From DASRDR01 sp044867785 (GTDB lineage: Bacteria > Methylomirabilota > Methylomirabilia > Rokubacteriales > DASRDR01): 64,000 bases of DNA. The stretch spans positions 1 to 64,000 of the forward strand of contig JBIOVM010000098.1 in the NCBI GenBank assembly GCA_044867785.1. The letters run 5' to 3'. The notes beneath the pieces are model-generated. The model ran no database searches and was not told where the DNA came from. It was given only the letters and a program-made list of their open reading frames with translations. Below, piece by piece: positions 41,019 to 49,658 of this stretch (its first letter is position 1; every line of letters starts with the position of its first letter). The position numbers and the translations under genes were made by a program.

Positions 41019-42902
41019 ATGTGCGGAATCGCCGGGGTCCTCGAGCTGCGACCGGGCCGTGCGGTGTCCCCCCACGTCCTCGAGGCGATGGGAAAGGTGA
41101 TCGAGCACCGGGGACCCGATCAGGGCGGGATCTTCCAGGACGGCCCGGTGGGCCTCGCAGCGCGCCGCCTCAAGATCATCGACCTGTCCCCGGCCGGCTC
41201 TCAGCCCGTTCCCAACGAGGACGGCACGATCCAGCTCGTCTACAACGGCGAGATGTTCAACCACGACGCCCTCCGGCGCGAGCTCCAGGCCCTCGGGCAC
41301 CGGTTCCGGGGCCGCTGCGACTCGGAGGTGGTGGTCCACGCGTACGAGGCGTGGGGCCCGCGCTGCGTGGAGCGGTTCCGCGGGTTCTTCGCGTTCGCGC
41401 TCTGGGATGGGGCCCGCGGCGAGCTCCTGCTCGCCCGCGACCGCATCGGGATCAAGCCGTTGTACTACGCGTGGTCGGACGAGCGATTGGTGTTCGGCTC
41501 GGAGATCAAGGCCATCCTGGAGCACCCCGACGTGCCCCGCGCGATGGACCTCCAGTCGATGTACCACTACCTCGGCTACGAGTTCGCGCCGGGCCCGGCG
41601 ACCATGTTCCAGGGAATCCAGAAGCTGCCGGCCGGCACGTACGCGCGCGTCCGGAACGGCCGGCTCGAAGTCGAGCCGTACTGGGAGCTGAGCTTCGAGG
41701 ACGCGCCCGAGGACGCGCCGACCCTGGCGCGCCGGGTCCGCGAGACCCTCCGCGAGTCGGTGCATGCGTGGATGATGTCGGACGTCCCCGAGGGCGTTTT
41801 CCTCTCCGGCGGGCTCGACTCGACGGCGGTCCTGGCCTTCACGCGCGAGGCGACGGTGGGCCCGCTCCCGACGTTCACCCTCGGCTACGACGACCCGTCG
41901 TTCAGCGAGTGGGAGTACGCGCGCGAGGCCGCCCGCTACTACGGGACCGAGCACCGGGAGATCCGCGTCCCGCCTGTCACGCCCGAGGTCATCGAGCAGA
42001 CGGTGTGGCATCTGGACGAGCCGATGACCGACCTGTCGGCCCTCCCGCTGTTCCTTCTGTGCCGGGAAGCCCGCCGGGACGTGACGGTCTGCATGTCGGG
42101 GGAGGGGGGCGACGAGGTCTTCATCGGGTACGACCGCTTCATCGCCTCGAAGGCCGATCGGCTCTACCGCCTGCTGCCGCGCGCCCTCCGCCGCGGGGTG
42201 ATCGAGCCCCTGGCCACGCGGCTTCCCGACCAGGAGCAGAAGAAGGGCCCGCTGGTGGTTCTGCGCCGCTTCGTGGAGGGCGCGCGGCTCGATCCCGCCG
42301 GGCTCCACATGCGGTGGCAGTACTTCGGGTCGGACGCGCTCGACGCGCGCCTGTTCCGGGAGACGGTGCTCCGATCGGTCGACCGCGACCGCTTCGCGCC
42401 CATCCGGCGCGCCGTCGCGCGGTGCAACTCGTCGCGACAGCTCGACCGGGAGATCTTCGTCGACACCCGGTTCACGATGCCCGACTCGGTGCTGATGAAA
42501 GTCGACAAGATGTCGATGGCGCACGCGCTCGAGATCCGAGTGCCGCTTCTCGACCACCATCTCATCGAGCTGGCGGCGTCGATCCCGCCGCGCCTCAAGT
42601 TCCCGGGGTTCCGGCGGCGGGCGATCTACCGGCGGGCGCTCGAGGGCGTGCTGCCGCCGAAGATCCTGCAGCGGGGCAAGCAGGGATACAGCCTGCCGCT
42701 CAAGCAGTGGCTGCGGCACGAGCTGCGCGACTACATGGTCCAGCTGTTCCGGGGCTCCGAGGTGGTCCGCGCGTACCTCGACCCGGCCGGGGTCGAGGCG
42801 CTGGTCGCCGAGCACATGAGCCGCCGCGCCAACCACAATCACACGCTCTGGGCGCTCATCAACCTGACCCTGTGGCACCGTCGGTTCATTGAGGGAGCCT
42901 GA
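41019..42902 (+). CDS. asnB: Asparagine synthase (glutamine-hydrolysing) family amidotransferase
   Basis: A 627-residue class II glutamine amidotransferase. It starts MCGIAGVLEL with the catalytic Cys2; RRLKIIDLSPAGSQP and YNGEMFNHDALR belong to the glutaminase domain (1-200). FLSGGLDSTAV (PP-loop, near residue 265) and CMSGEGGDEVFIGYDRF define the synthetase domain; VDKMSMAHALEIRVP and KQGYSLPLKQW are late marks. All catalytic features are intact. In glycan clusters such genes often amidate uronic acids or amino-acid decorations rather than make free asparagine. The neighbours favour that role here, but true asparagine synthesis cannot be excluded. Confidence 0.93.
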   Translation: MCGIAGVLELRPGRAVSPHVLEAMGKVIEHRGPDQGGIFQDGPVGLAARRLKIIDLSPAGSQPVPNEDGTIQLVYNGEMFNHDALRRELQALGHRFRGRCDSEVVVHAYEAWGPRCVERFRGFFAFALWDGARGELLLARDRIGIKPLYYAWSDERLVFGSEIKAILEHPDVPRAMDLQSMYHYLGYEFAPGPATMFQGIQKLPAGTYARVRNGRLEVEPYWELSFEDAPEDAPTLARRVRETLRESVHAWMMSDVPEGVFLSGGLDSTAVLAFTREATVGPLPTFTLGYDDPSFSEWEYAREAARYYGTEHREIRVPPVTPEVIEQTVWHLDEPMTDLSALPLFLLCREARRDVTVCMSGEGGDEVFIGYDRFIASKADRLYRLLPRALRRGVIEPLATRLPDQEQKKGPLVVLRRFVEGARLDPAGLHMRWQYFGSDALDARLFRETVLRSVDRDRFAPIRRAVARCNSSRQLDREIFVDTRFTMPDSVLMKVDKMSMAHALEIRVPLLDHHLIELAASIPPRLKFPGFRRRAIYRRALEGVLPPKILQRGKQGYSLPLKQWLRHELRDYMVQLFRGSEVVRAYLDPAGVEALVAEHMSRRANHNHTLWALINLTLWHRRFIEGA

Positions 42903-43881
42903 GCGCCCCCGCCGGGAGGCCAGCCGCCGCGGGTTCCGCCTCCGTTTCGCGGTCAGCCTCGCCCTTCTTCTCCTGCTCGCGCTGTTCGTGGACTGGGATC
43001 GCCTCGGCGCCCGCCTGGCCGCCGCCAATCCTCTCCTCATGCTGGCCGTCGTGGCCCTCGCCACCGCGGATCGGCTCCTCATGGCGTGGAAGTGGTGGCT
43101 CCTCGTGCGAGGCCGGGACGTGACGCTCGGGCTCTGGGCGGCGATCCGCGCGTACTACCTGGCGTCGTTCGTCGGCTACTTCCTCCCCATGACCGTGGGG
43201 GCCGACGCCATCCGGGTGGGCGCGCTCGCCCGCGCCGGCCGCACCGCCGTTTTGGTGGCGTCCGTGGTGCTCGAGCGGGTGATCGGGGCGCTCGCCCAGG
43301 CCGTGCTGGCGGGCCTCTCGGTGGCGACGCTGGTGAGCCTGGGGCTGGGGGCGGAGATGGGGCCGGGTGAGCGCTGGGTGCTGGCGGCGCCCGTCGCGCT
43401 GGCGTTTCTCGCGTTCCCGTTCACCTTCCCGGCCGCCCGGTGGCTCGCCATCCGGCTCGGCTCGCGGGGCGGGTGGCGCGGGGCCCTCCGGGCGATGGCC
43501 GAGCAATACGCCGGGTACGGCGCCTCGACGCGCCTGCTCTGTCTCTTCTTCGCCTTGACGCTGGTCGAGGGCGCGGTGCCGGTCGTGATCCACTACACGT
43601 CGGGCCGGGCCCTCGGCCTCGATCCGGGCTGGACCTTCTACATCGCCACGGTGCCGCTGGTCTACCTGGTGGCGCGGCTGCCCGTGAGCATCGGCGGGCT
43701 CGGCTTCCTCGAGCTCTCCTTCGTCTCGCTGGCGGGCATGCTCGGCGTGGGCTGGACAGACGCCTTCGCGATCGCCGGTTTGGCGACGGCACTGTACCTG
43801 ACCGCGCTGATTCCCGGCGCCCTGATCTACCTGATCCCGGCGCCCGCCGTCCGGCCGGCCCCGCGCGAGCGGCTGCCGTGA
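42889..43881 (+). CDS. UPF0104/LPG_synthase-TM flippase-like membrane protein
   Basis: A 330-residue protein with about eight helices. SFVGYFLPMTVGADAIRVGAL (G-x-F-L-P), VVLERVIGALAQAVL, and late VARLPVSIGGLGFLELSFVSL match UPF0104. It is a paralogue of 33776-34750 and 44705-45787. The start appears to be TTG 42889, inside the last codons of asnB (14-base overlap). Predicted role: transbilayer movement of a lipid-linked sugar or lipid. It is coupled to the acyltransferase downstream by GTGA. Confidence 0.86.
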   Translation: MREPERPRREASRRGFRLRFAVSLALLLLLALFVDWDRLGARLAAANPLLMLAVVALATADRLLMAWKWWLLVRGRDVTLGLWAAIRAYYLASFVGYFLPMTVGADAIRVGALARAGRTAVLVASVVLERVIGALAQAVLAGLSVATLVSLGLGAEMGPGERWVLAAPVALAFLAFPFTFPAARWLAIRLGSRGGWRGALRAMAEQYAGYGASTRLLCLFFALTLVEGAVPVVIHYTSGRALGLDPGWTFYIATVPLVYLVARLPVSIGGLGFLELSFVSLAGMLGVGWTDAFAIAGLATALYLTALIPGALIYLIPAPAVRPAPRERLP

Positions 43882-44708
43882 GCGCGCCACCGCCTCCGCC
43901 GGCGGCCGACGGGCGGCTACCGCTGACCGCTCCCGATCGAGGGGAGACCGATCCTCACCGTGCGATCAGCGACCGGCTCACCGACGTTCCGGGCGCGCTC
44001 TTCGACGCGCGGCGATCGAAGGTCGAGCGGTACGCCGATCTCGTGGTCGGCGAGCGCGGGTGGTGGCCGCTCGTCCGCCACGAGCTCGTGATGCTCGTGG
44101 CGTCCTGGGTGCCGGGCGCGCTCGGCCTGGCGCTGCGCGGGTGGCTGTACCCCTGGCTCCTGGGCGTCTGCGGCCGGAACGTCTCGTTCGGCACGAACGT
44201 CGTGCTGCGGCATCCGCGGAAGATCCGGATCGCCGACGACGTCGCCATCGACGACGGCTGCGTGCTCGACGCCAAGGGCACGAGCAACGATGGGATCCGG
44301 ATCGGCTCCCGGGTGTTCCTGGGGCGGAACACGTTCCTCGCGTGCAAGGACGGCGACATCGTTCTCGAGGACGGCGTCAACGTCTCCTACAACTGCACCA
44401 TCTTCTCGGCGTCGTCCGTCCGGATCGGCGCGGAGACGCTGCTGGCCGCCTACGTTTACGTGGTCGGGGGCGGCCACGACTTCGACCGCGTCGACCTGCC
44501 CGTCGTGCAGCAGGCGCGCCCGTCCCGCGGGATCACCGTGGGTCCCGGAGGCTGGCTGGGAGCCGGGGCGGTCGTGCTGGACGGGGTGACCGTCGGGGCG
44601 AGCGCCATCGTGGGCGCGCATGCCGTGGTGGCGCAGGATGTTCCCGCCTTCGCGATCGCCGCGGGCGCGCCGGCTCGCGTGGTCCGGGACCGGCGACAGC
44701 CGGCATGA
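43878..44708 (+). CDS. Left-handed beta-helix acyltransferase
   Basis: A 276-residue protein with hexapeptide repeats. After about 100 N-terminal residues with a hydrophobic segment (LVMLVASWVPGALGLALRGWL), the repeats begin at VVLRHPRKIRIADDVAIDDG and run through RIGSRVFLGRNTFL, IVLEDGVNVSYNC, VRIGAETLLAAYVYVVGGGH (catalytic His) to GAGAVVLDGVTVGASAIVGA. This is the maa/NodL/WbbJ fold that O-acetylates sugars using acetyl-CoA. Coupled on both sides by 4-base overlaps to UPF0104 genes, so it probably acetylates the lipid-linked glycan. Confidence 0.88.
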   Translation: MSAPPPPPAADGRLPLTAPDRGETDPHRAISDRLTDVPGALFDARRSKVERYADLVVGERGWWPLVRHELVMLVASWVPGALGLALRGWLYPWLLGVCGRNVSFGTNVVLRHPRKIRIADDVAIDDGCVLDAKGTSNDGIRIGSRVFLGRNTFLACKDGDIVLEDGVNVSYNCTIFSASSVRIGAETLLAAYVYVVGGGHDFDRVDLPVVQQARPSRGITVGPGGWLGAGAVVLDGVTVGASAIVGAHAVVAQDVPAFAIAAGAPARVVRDRRQPA

Positions 44709-45787
44709 GCGTGTCGGCGACGGGCGCCGCGCCCGCCGCCCGGCCCGGCTCCTCCGGGCGCCCGGCCGCCGCGCGTTGCCTGCTGGTGCGCTGGCTGCTC
44801 CCTTTCCTGGTCTCCGGCGCGATCCTCGTGTACCTCTTCGCGGCTCAGGGGGTCGATCCCTGGGCGCTTGTTCCTCTCGTGCAGGCCATCTCGTTGCCGG
44901 GGTTGGCCGCGTACGTGGCGGTGTCGGCGGCCGGGCTGGTGTTGCGCGCGCTTCGCTATCGACTCCTCCTCGGCGGATCCGTCCCGCTCGGGTCCCTCGT
45001 GCTCGTGACCGCCGTTCGCAACATGGCGGTCGACCTCGTCCCGGCGCGGGCGGGGGCGGCGGCGAGCTATCTCTATCTCGTCACGGCTCGACTGGGGCTC
45101 CCGCTCGAAGCCGGTGTGGCGTCCTTCGCGCTCTCGTTCATCCTCGACACCCTGGCCGTGGCGCCGCTGCTCGTCCTGGCCCTGCTCGTGGTCGGCGACG
45201 CACCGGGACCCTTGTCCGTGCTGCTCGTCGGGAGCCTCCTGATCCTGGTCGGATCGATCGCGGCCCTCTGGGTTCTGGCCCCGCTGCTCCGGCTGGGCGC
45301 GTCCGTCGCACGGCGGCTCCCCGGGCCGGCCGTCCGCCTGGCCTCGGTGCTCGGCGCGGCAGCGGCCGAGGTCGAGTCGCGCGAGCGGACGCGCGTCCTC
45401 GTGCCGGCGCTGGGGCTCTCGCTGCTCCTGCGGCTCGCGAAGTACGGCGCCTACTACTGCCTCCTGCAGGCGCTCCTGGTCTCGCAGGGCGCGTCGTGGG
45501 GAAGCTTGAACTTCCTGCACGTGTTCCTCTCGGTGGCCGGGGCGGAGGTGGCTGCCTCCCTGCCGCTGCCGACCCTCATGAGCCTGGGGCCGTACGAAGC
45601 GGCCGGTGCCGCCGGCTTCGCCTTCTGGCTCGGCCTGCCCGGAGAGCTGGCGACCCTCGCCGCGACGGCGTTCCATGGCCTGTCGCAAGTGCACGACTAC
45701 GCCTTGGGACTCGTCGCGTGGATGTGGATCATGACCCGGCGGCCGGCGCCTCCGGGGGAGCGCGTCCCGAAGAACGACGCGGGGTGA
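44705..45787 (+). CDS. UPF0104/LPG_synthase-TM flippase-like membrane protein
   Basis: A 360-residue protein with about eight helices after a 30-residue Ala/Pro-rich cytosolic start. VRNMAVDLVPARAGAAASYLYLVTARLG is the family's loop with the L-x-P-A-R-x-G motif; VASFALSFILDTLAVAPL and LPTLMSLGPYEAAG follow. Compared with its paralogues it is diverged, so a different lipid-linked substrate is likely. ATG 44705 overlaps the acyltransferase stop (ATGA). Last gene of the epimerase-to-flippase run. Confidence 0.85.
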   Translation: MSVSATGAAPAARPGSSGRPAAARCLLVRWLLPFLVSGAILVYLFAAQGVDPWALVPLVQAISLPGLAAYVAVSAAGLVLRALRYRLLLGGSVPLGSLVLVTAVRNMAVDLVPARAGAAASYLYLVTARLGLPLEAGVASFALSFILDTLAVAPLLVLALLVVGDAPGPLSVLLVGSLLILVGSIAALWVLAPLLRLGASVARRLPGPAVRLASVLGAAAAEVESRERTRVLVPALGLSLLLRLAKYGAYYCLLQALLVSQGASWGSLNFLHVFLSVAGAEVAASLPLPTLMSLGPYEAAGAAGFAFWLGLPGELATLAATAFHGLSQVHDYALGLVAWMWIMTRRPAPPGERVPKNDAG

Positions 45788-46033
45788 CCGGTCCGTCCGA
45801 TGCGAGCGATGGGCTTGCACGCTGCGGCGTCGGGACCCCGGCGACGTCGGTCCCGGACCGTCGTTAGCTGCTAGACTTGGACAGGCCGAGACGCTGTCAC
45901 CGGACTCGACAAGGGCTGGGTCCCTGTCGGCCGGATCCGGGGCCGGATGACGAGCCGCGGGAAGCCGGCGCTCCGACGTCCGGGGCGCGCCGCGGACGCG
46001 TGACGTCGCGACTGCGCGCCAGGGGAGCCCACC

Positions 46034-46957
46034 GTGGATCGATGCTCCGAGGTCCGCCCGGCGGCGCGGCCGCCTCCCATGGCGTGGCGCGACTATCTGC
46101 GACCGCTTCGCTTCGACCACTGGATCAAGAACCTCGTCGTCCCGGTCGGGAGCCTCCTCGGTCTGACCGCCACGCGGTTCCGCGGCGGCTGGGGCGCCGT
46201 GGACACGATTCTGCTCACCTTCGTCGTCTCCGGTCTCGTGTCGTCGATCAACTACGCGGTGAACGAAGTCCTCGACGCGCCGTTCGACGCACGGCATCCG
46301 ACGAAGCGGGAGCGTCCGATCCCGTCGGGCCGCGTTCGCGTGCGTCCATTGCTCGTCCTGACGGCGGCGGTGGCGCTGCTCGCGCTCGGCCTCGGGTGGT
46401 GGCTCCTGCCGCCCGCCGTCCTCGGAGGCTGCGGCGCCCTCTTCCTGGCGGGCCTGGCCTACAACATCGCCCCGATCCGGCTGAAGGACCGGCCGTACCT
46501 CGACGTGGTCGCCGAGTCCCTGACGAACCCGATCCGGATCGCGATCGGCTGGTACGCCGTGTCCACCACGCCGCCGCCCCCACATCTCCTGCTGACCGTG
46601 TGGACGTTCGGCGCGTTCCTCATGACGGGCAAGCGCCTCGGGGAGCTCCGGCTCCTCGGCGACCGCGCCGCGCACTATCGTCCCACCTTCGGCGCATACT
46701 CCGTGGCCGGGCTGCTGGTCGTCCAGCTCGGCTACGCCCTGGCCGGGCTGGGGACGCTGGCCTGGCTGATCGCCGCCGAGCGGCCGCAGGTGCTGCCCGG
46801 GCTTCCCCTGGTGGCCGGGCTCCTGGCCTGGGCGTTCAAGATGACCTTCGAGCCGGCCAGCCCGCTCATCGATCCGGAGCACCTCTACCGCCGTCCGGTC
46901 TTCCTGCTGGTGTCCATCGGTGTCTTCGCCGTTCTCCTGACGCTGGCCCTCGTCTAG
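46034..46957 (+). CDS. UbiA-family prenyltransferase, DPPR-synthase-like
   Basis: A 307-residue UbiA-superfamily membrane enzyme. NYAVNEVLDAPFDARHPTKR followed by ERPIPSG is the first Asp-rich motif in the form found in mycobacterial decaprenyl-phosphate 5-phosphoribosyltransferase (Rv3806c type: D-x-x-x-D-x-x-H-P-x-K-R-x-R-P). YNIAPIRLKDRPYLDVVAESLTNPIR is the second motif region. Such enzymes attach phosphoribose to polyprenyl phosphate to make arabinofuranose donors. GTG 46034 has AGGGGAG upstream. It lies 246 bases after the flippase gene; those bases show no ORF I trust and only a weak TAGACT box at 45872-45877. Confidence 0.86.
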   Translation: MDRCSEVRPAARPPPMAWRDYLRPLRFDHWIKNLVVPVGSLLGLTATRFRGGWGAVDTILLTFVVSGLVSSINYAVNEVLDAPFDARHPTKRERPIPSGRVRVRPLLVLTAAVALLALGLGWWLLPPAVLGGCGALFLAGLAYNIAPIRLKDRPYLDVVAESLTNPIRIAIGWYAVSTTPPPPHLLLTVWTFGAFLMTGKRLGELRLLGDRAAHYRPTFGAYSVAGLLVVQLGYALAGLGTLAWLIAAERPQVLPGLPLVAGLLAWAFKMTFEPASPLIDPEHLYRRPVFLLVSIGVFAVLLTLALV

Positions 46958-46965
46958 GCGATGTC

Positions 46966-49638
46966 GTGAGGCTGCGCGCCCATCTCGGCGTCTTCCTGGT
47001 GTGTCTGGGTCTCATCGCCCTGTGGACATGGCCGCTCGCCCGGGATCCGGCCCACCTGGTCCCCGACAACACGGATCCCCGCCTCTTCAGCTGGGTGATG
47101 CTCTCGGTGTTCTGGAATCTCCTGACGCGACCGCACCTGCTGCTGCACGGGAGTGCCTTCTATCCTCACGGCGCGAGCCTGACGTTCGCCGAGCCGCTGG
47201 TGACGCCCGCTCTCCTGGCCGGCCCCCTGTACGCGCTGACCGGCAATCCCTACCTCGCCTACAACCTGACCCTGCTCGTGTTCTGGGCGGTCTCCGGATG
47301 GGCGGCCTACGCCGTCACCTACGGGATCACGCGCTGCCACCCCGCGGCGGCCGCCGCGATGCTCGTCTTTACGCTGGCGGCACCCCGGATCCAATACGCC
47401 GTCGAGTTCCAGATGGAGATGATGTTCGGGCTGCCGCTCGCCGTGTACGCCCTGGTCCGCTACCTCGAGACCCAGCGGGTCCGCCCTTTGCTGGCGTTTC
47501 TCGTCGCCTTCTGGCTCCAGGCCATCGCCGTGTGGTACTTCGCCGTCATCCTGGGCTCTGGTCTCGTCGTCCTCGCGCTCTCGTACACGCTCCGGCACTG
47601 GTCGGGCTGGCGGCCGCGGGCCGTGCTGGTGGCGGGAGCCGGCGGCGTGGCGCTGGCCGCCGCGCTCGGTCCGATCGCGTGGCCGTTCTTCATGACACGT
47701 CGCGAGCTTCGCCTCGAGCGATCCCTCGACGATGCCCTGGGCCGGTCGGCCGATGTCCTGAGCTACGTCTCGACGGAGGGCAACTGGCTCGGCCAGCTGG
47801 TGCATGTGAGCTACGGGCACGAGACGACGCTCTTGCCGGGTCTCGTCGCCGTGGGGCTCGCGCTCCTGTCGATCGCCTGGCTCCGGGCCGACCGGGCAAC
47901 GCCGCCGGCGACCGGATGGCCGGAGCGGCTCGTCACGCTGGCGATGGTCGCCAGCGCCCTTGCGGGCGTGCTGACGATCGCGGGAAGCGGCTGGATCGCT
48001 CGAGACAAGGCCTGGACCCGGGTGCCCTTTCTCACCGTCAGCGGCGTGGCGCTCCTTCTGAGTCTGCTCCTGCGTGACGCGCTCGCCGGCTGGCGTCGCT
48101 GGCGAGCTGGACGGACGGATCGGCGGCTTACCGCGGGGGAGTGGGTCTCCACGCTCGGCACCGTCGGTCTGTTCGCGTGGCTGCTGTCCTTCGGGCCGGT
48201 CGTCAAGATGGCCGGAAGCCCGCTCGGCGCGGGCCTCTATGCCTGGCTCCATCCCTACGCGCTGCCGCTGCGAGCCATCCGCGGGACGACGCGCTTCGGC
48301 CTCTTGGTGCTGCTCGTCGTGGCCCTCCTGGCCGGCCTCGGCGCGGCCTGGCTCTGGGGACGGCTCTCGGGAAGGGCCCGCCCCTACGCGATGGCGGCGG
48401 TCCTCCTGGTGCTGGCGCTCGATTACGCTCACGTCCGGCAACCCTACGACCGGATCGCCAGCTGGACACGGCCCGTCGACGCGGCCCTCCGCGCGGACCC
48501 GGCGGACGTCGCCGTGCTCGAGTGGCCGCTGAACCGCAGTGCCACCGACGTGGACGCCATGCTCCGCTCCATCGGGCATGGCAAGCGCGTCGTCAACGGC
48601 TTCGCCGGGTTCGCTCTCGATTTCGAGCGCGAGCTGTCGGGGCTCCTGTCGAGCTCCATGCCGCCGTTCGCGACCCCGGAGGCCCGCACCGCCCTCGCGG
48701 GGATCTATCCCTTGCGCTATCTGGTCTTGCGGGACCGCGCTCAGCGTCCGCCCGGCTGGCCGGCGGGCGAGGCCCTGGCCCAGGTGTCCGGCGGCTTCCT
48801 GCACTTCCGTGGCGCTCACGGGCCCGACGATCTCTACGAGATCGTGTCGCTGCCGGAGCGGGGCCACGTGCTGGAGCGTCGCGTGTCGTACGACCTGCTC
48901 CGGTCGCGGCCGGTCCTGCGCGTGAGCGTCCGGCCGCAGCGGACCGATGCCGGAATCGAGCAGTGGGTGGACATCGCGCTGAACGCCGTCCCGCTGACCC
49001 GCGTGCCCCTCGATCAGGCCCGGGCGGCGACCGCGACCGTGACCCGGCCTTTCCACCGGACGCTCCCGAACGTGTTCGAGCTCAGGCACGACTACCGCCG
49101 GACGGCCGCGGCGCGGGGCCCGAAACACTGGATCGGGACCTCCGGAGTGGCGAGCCCCGTGGACGCTGTCGTTCGGAGCGGAGGCCAGCCGCACGGTGAC
49201 GTGGCGTCGATCCGGATCGGGGTCCGCGAGCTCGCCCCGAACCGGCGCGGCTACAATCTGGTGGCCGTCGGTCCCGCGGGCGAGGTCCGGAGCCGTGCCG
49301 CGTTCGACACGCTGGGGAACCGGGCGAACAGCGGACGACTCGTCGCGTGGGTGCACGACCTTCCGGCCGGCACGATCGTCTTCGGAGCCGTCAAGGACGA
49401 GGCCTCGGGACAGTTGTCGCCACAGGCGGTTGGAGCGCTGTCGACGCTCGGTGTCCGCGGTGACCTGCGCGGCCGGTACCGGGAGTCCCACGCCTTCATC
49501 GGTGTCAAGGGCGCTCCGCCCGGGTCGGCCATCGAGGCCTTGGGTCCGCACGCGGTCGAGGTGCAGGTGGGGATCCCCGATGCCGGGCTCGGGCTCGAGC
49601 TGGTCGAGTTTTCGCTGGAGGCGCCGCCGGGCCGCTGA
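46966..49638 (+). CDS. GT-C-like membrane protein with ILEI/FAM3-like C-terminus
   Basis: An 890-residue protein. Residues 1-490 form 11-13 helices; the first extracytoplasmic loop holds LVPDNTDPRLFSW (Asp-rich) and LHGSAFYPHGASL, as in other uncharacterised bacterial GT-C-like proteins. A linker domain (about 500-730) carries ADVAVLEWPLNRS. The last 140 residues match the ILEI/FAM3 (GG) domain: RGYNLVAVGPAGEVRSRAAF, LPAGTIVFGAVKDEASGQLS, ALSTLG and ESHAFIGVKGAPPG. The open frame starts much earlier, but GTG 46966, eight bases after the UbiA stop, gives the first helix. Coupling to UbiA suggests use of its lipid-linked product. Confidence 0.82.
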   Translation: MRLRAHLGVFLVCLGLIALWTWPLARDPAHLVPDNTDPRLFSWVMLSVFWNLLTRPHLLLHGSAFYPHGASLTFAEPLVTPALLAGPLYALTGNPYLAYNLTLLVFWAVSGWAAYAVTYGITRCHPAAAAAMLVFTLAAPRIQYAVEFQMEMMFGLPLAVYALVRYLETQRVRPLLAFLVAFWLQAIAVWYFAVILGSGLVVLALSYTLRHWSGWRPRAVLVAGAGGVALAAALGPIAWPFFMTRRELRLERSLDDALGRSADVLSYVSTEGNWLGQLVHVSYGHETTLLPGLVAVGLALLSIAWLRADRATPPATGWPERLVTLAMVASALAGVLTIAGSGWIARDKAWTRVPFLTVSGVALLLSLLLRDALAGWRRWRAGRTDRRLTAGEWVSTLGTVGLFAWLLSFGPVVKMAGSPLGAGLYAWLHPYALPLRAIRGTTRFGLLVLLVVALLAGLGAAWLWGRLSGRARPYAMAAVLLVLALDYAHVRQPYDRIASWTRPVDAALRADPADVAVLEWPLNRSATDVDAMLRSIGHGKRVVNGFAGFALDFERELSGLLSSSMPPFATPEARTALAGIYPLRYLVLRDRAQRPPGWPAGEALAQVSGGFLHFRGAHGPDDLYEIVSLPERGHVLERRVSYDLLRSRPVLRVSVRPQRTDAGIEQWVDIALNAVPLTRVPLDQARAATATVTRPFHRTLPNVFELRHDYRRTAAARGPKHWIGTSGVASPVDAVVRSGGQPHGDVASIRIGVRELAPNRRGYNLVAVGPAGEVRSRAAFDTLGNRANSGRLVAWVHDLPAGTIVFGAVKDEASGQLSPQAVGALSTLGVRGDLRGRYRESHAFIGVKGAPPGSAIEALGPHAVEVQVGIPDAGLGLELVEFSLEAPPGR

Positions 49639-49646
49639 CCGCGGCC
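49630..49646. terminator. Hairpin between convergent genes
   Basis: GGCCGC-TGACC-GCGGCC, a perfect 6-base stem with a 5-base loop, covers the stop of the plus-strand gene and lies just beyond the end of the minus-strand gene at 49659. It is well placed for a bidirectional terminator, but has no T-tract. Confidence 0.35.
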
Positions 49647-49658
49647 GGCTCGTCCGGG

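Noticed and set aside
45788..46033. A possible leader gene or riboswitch before the UbiA gene.
   Set aside because: No ORF with sensible composition and no recognisable conserved RNA structure. Only a weak TAGACT box is seen.
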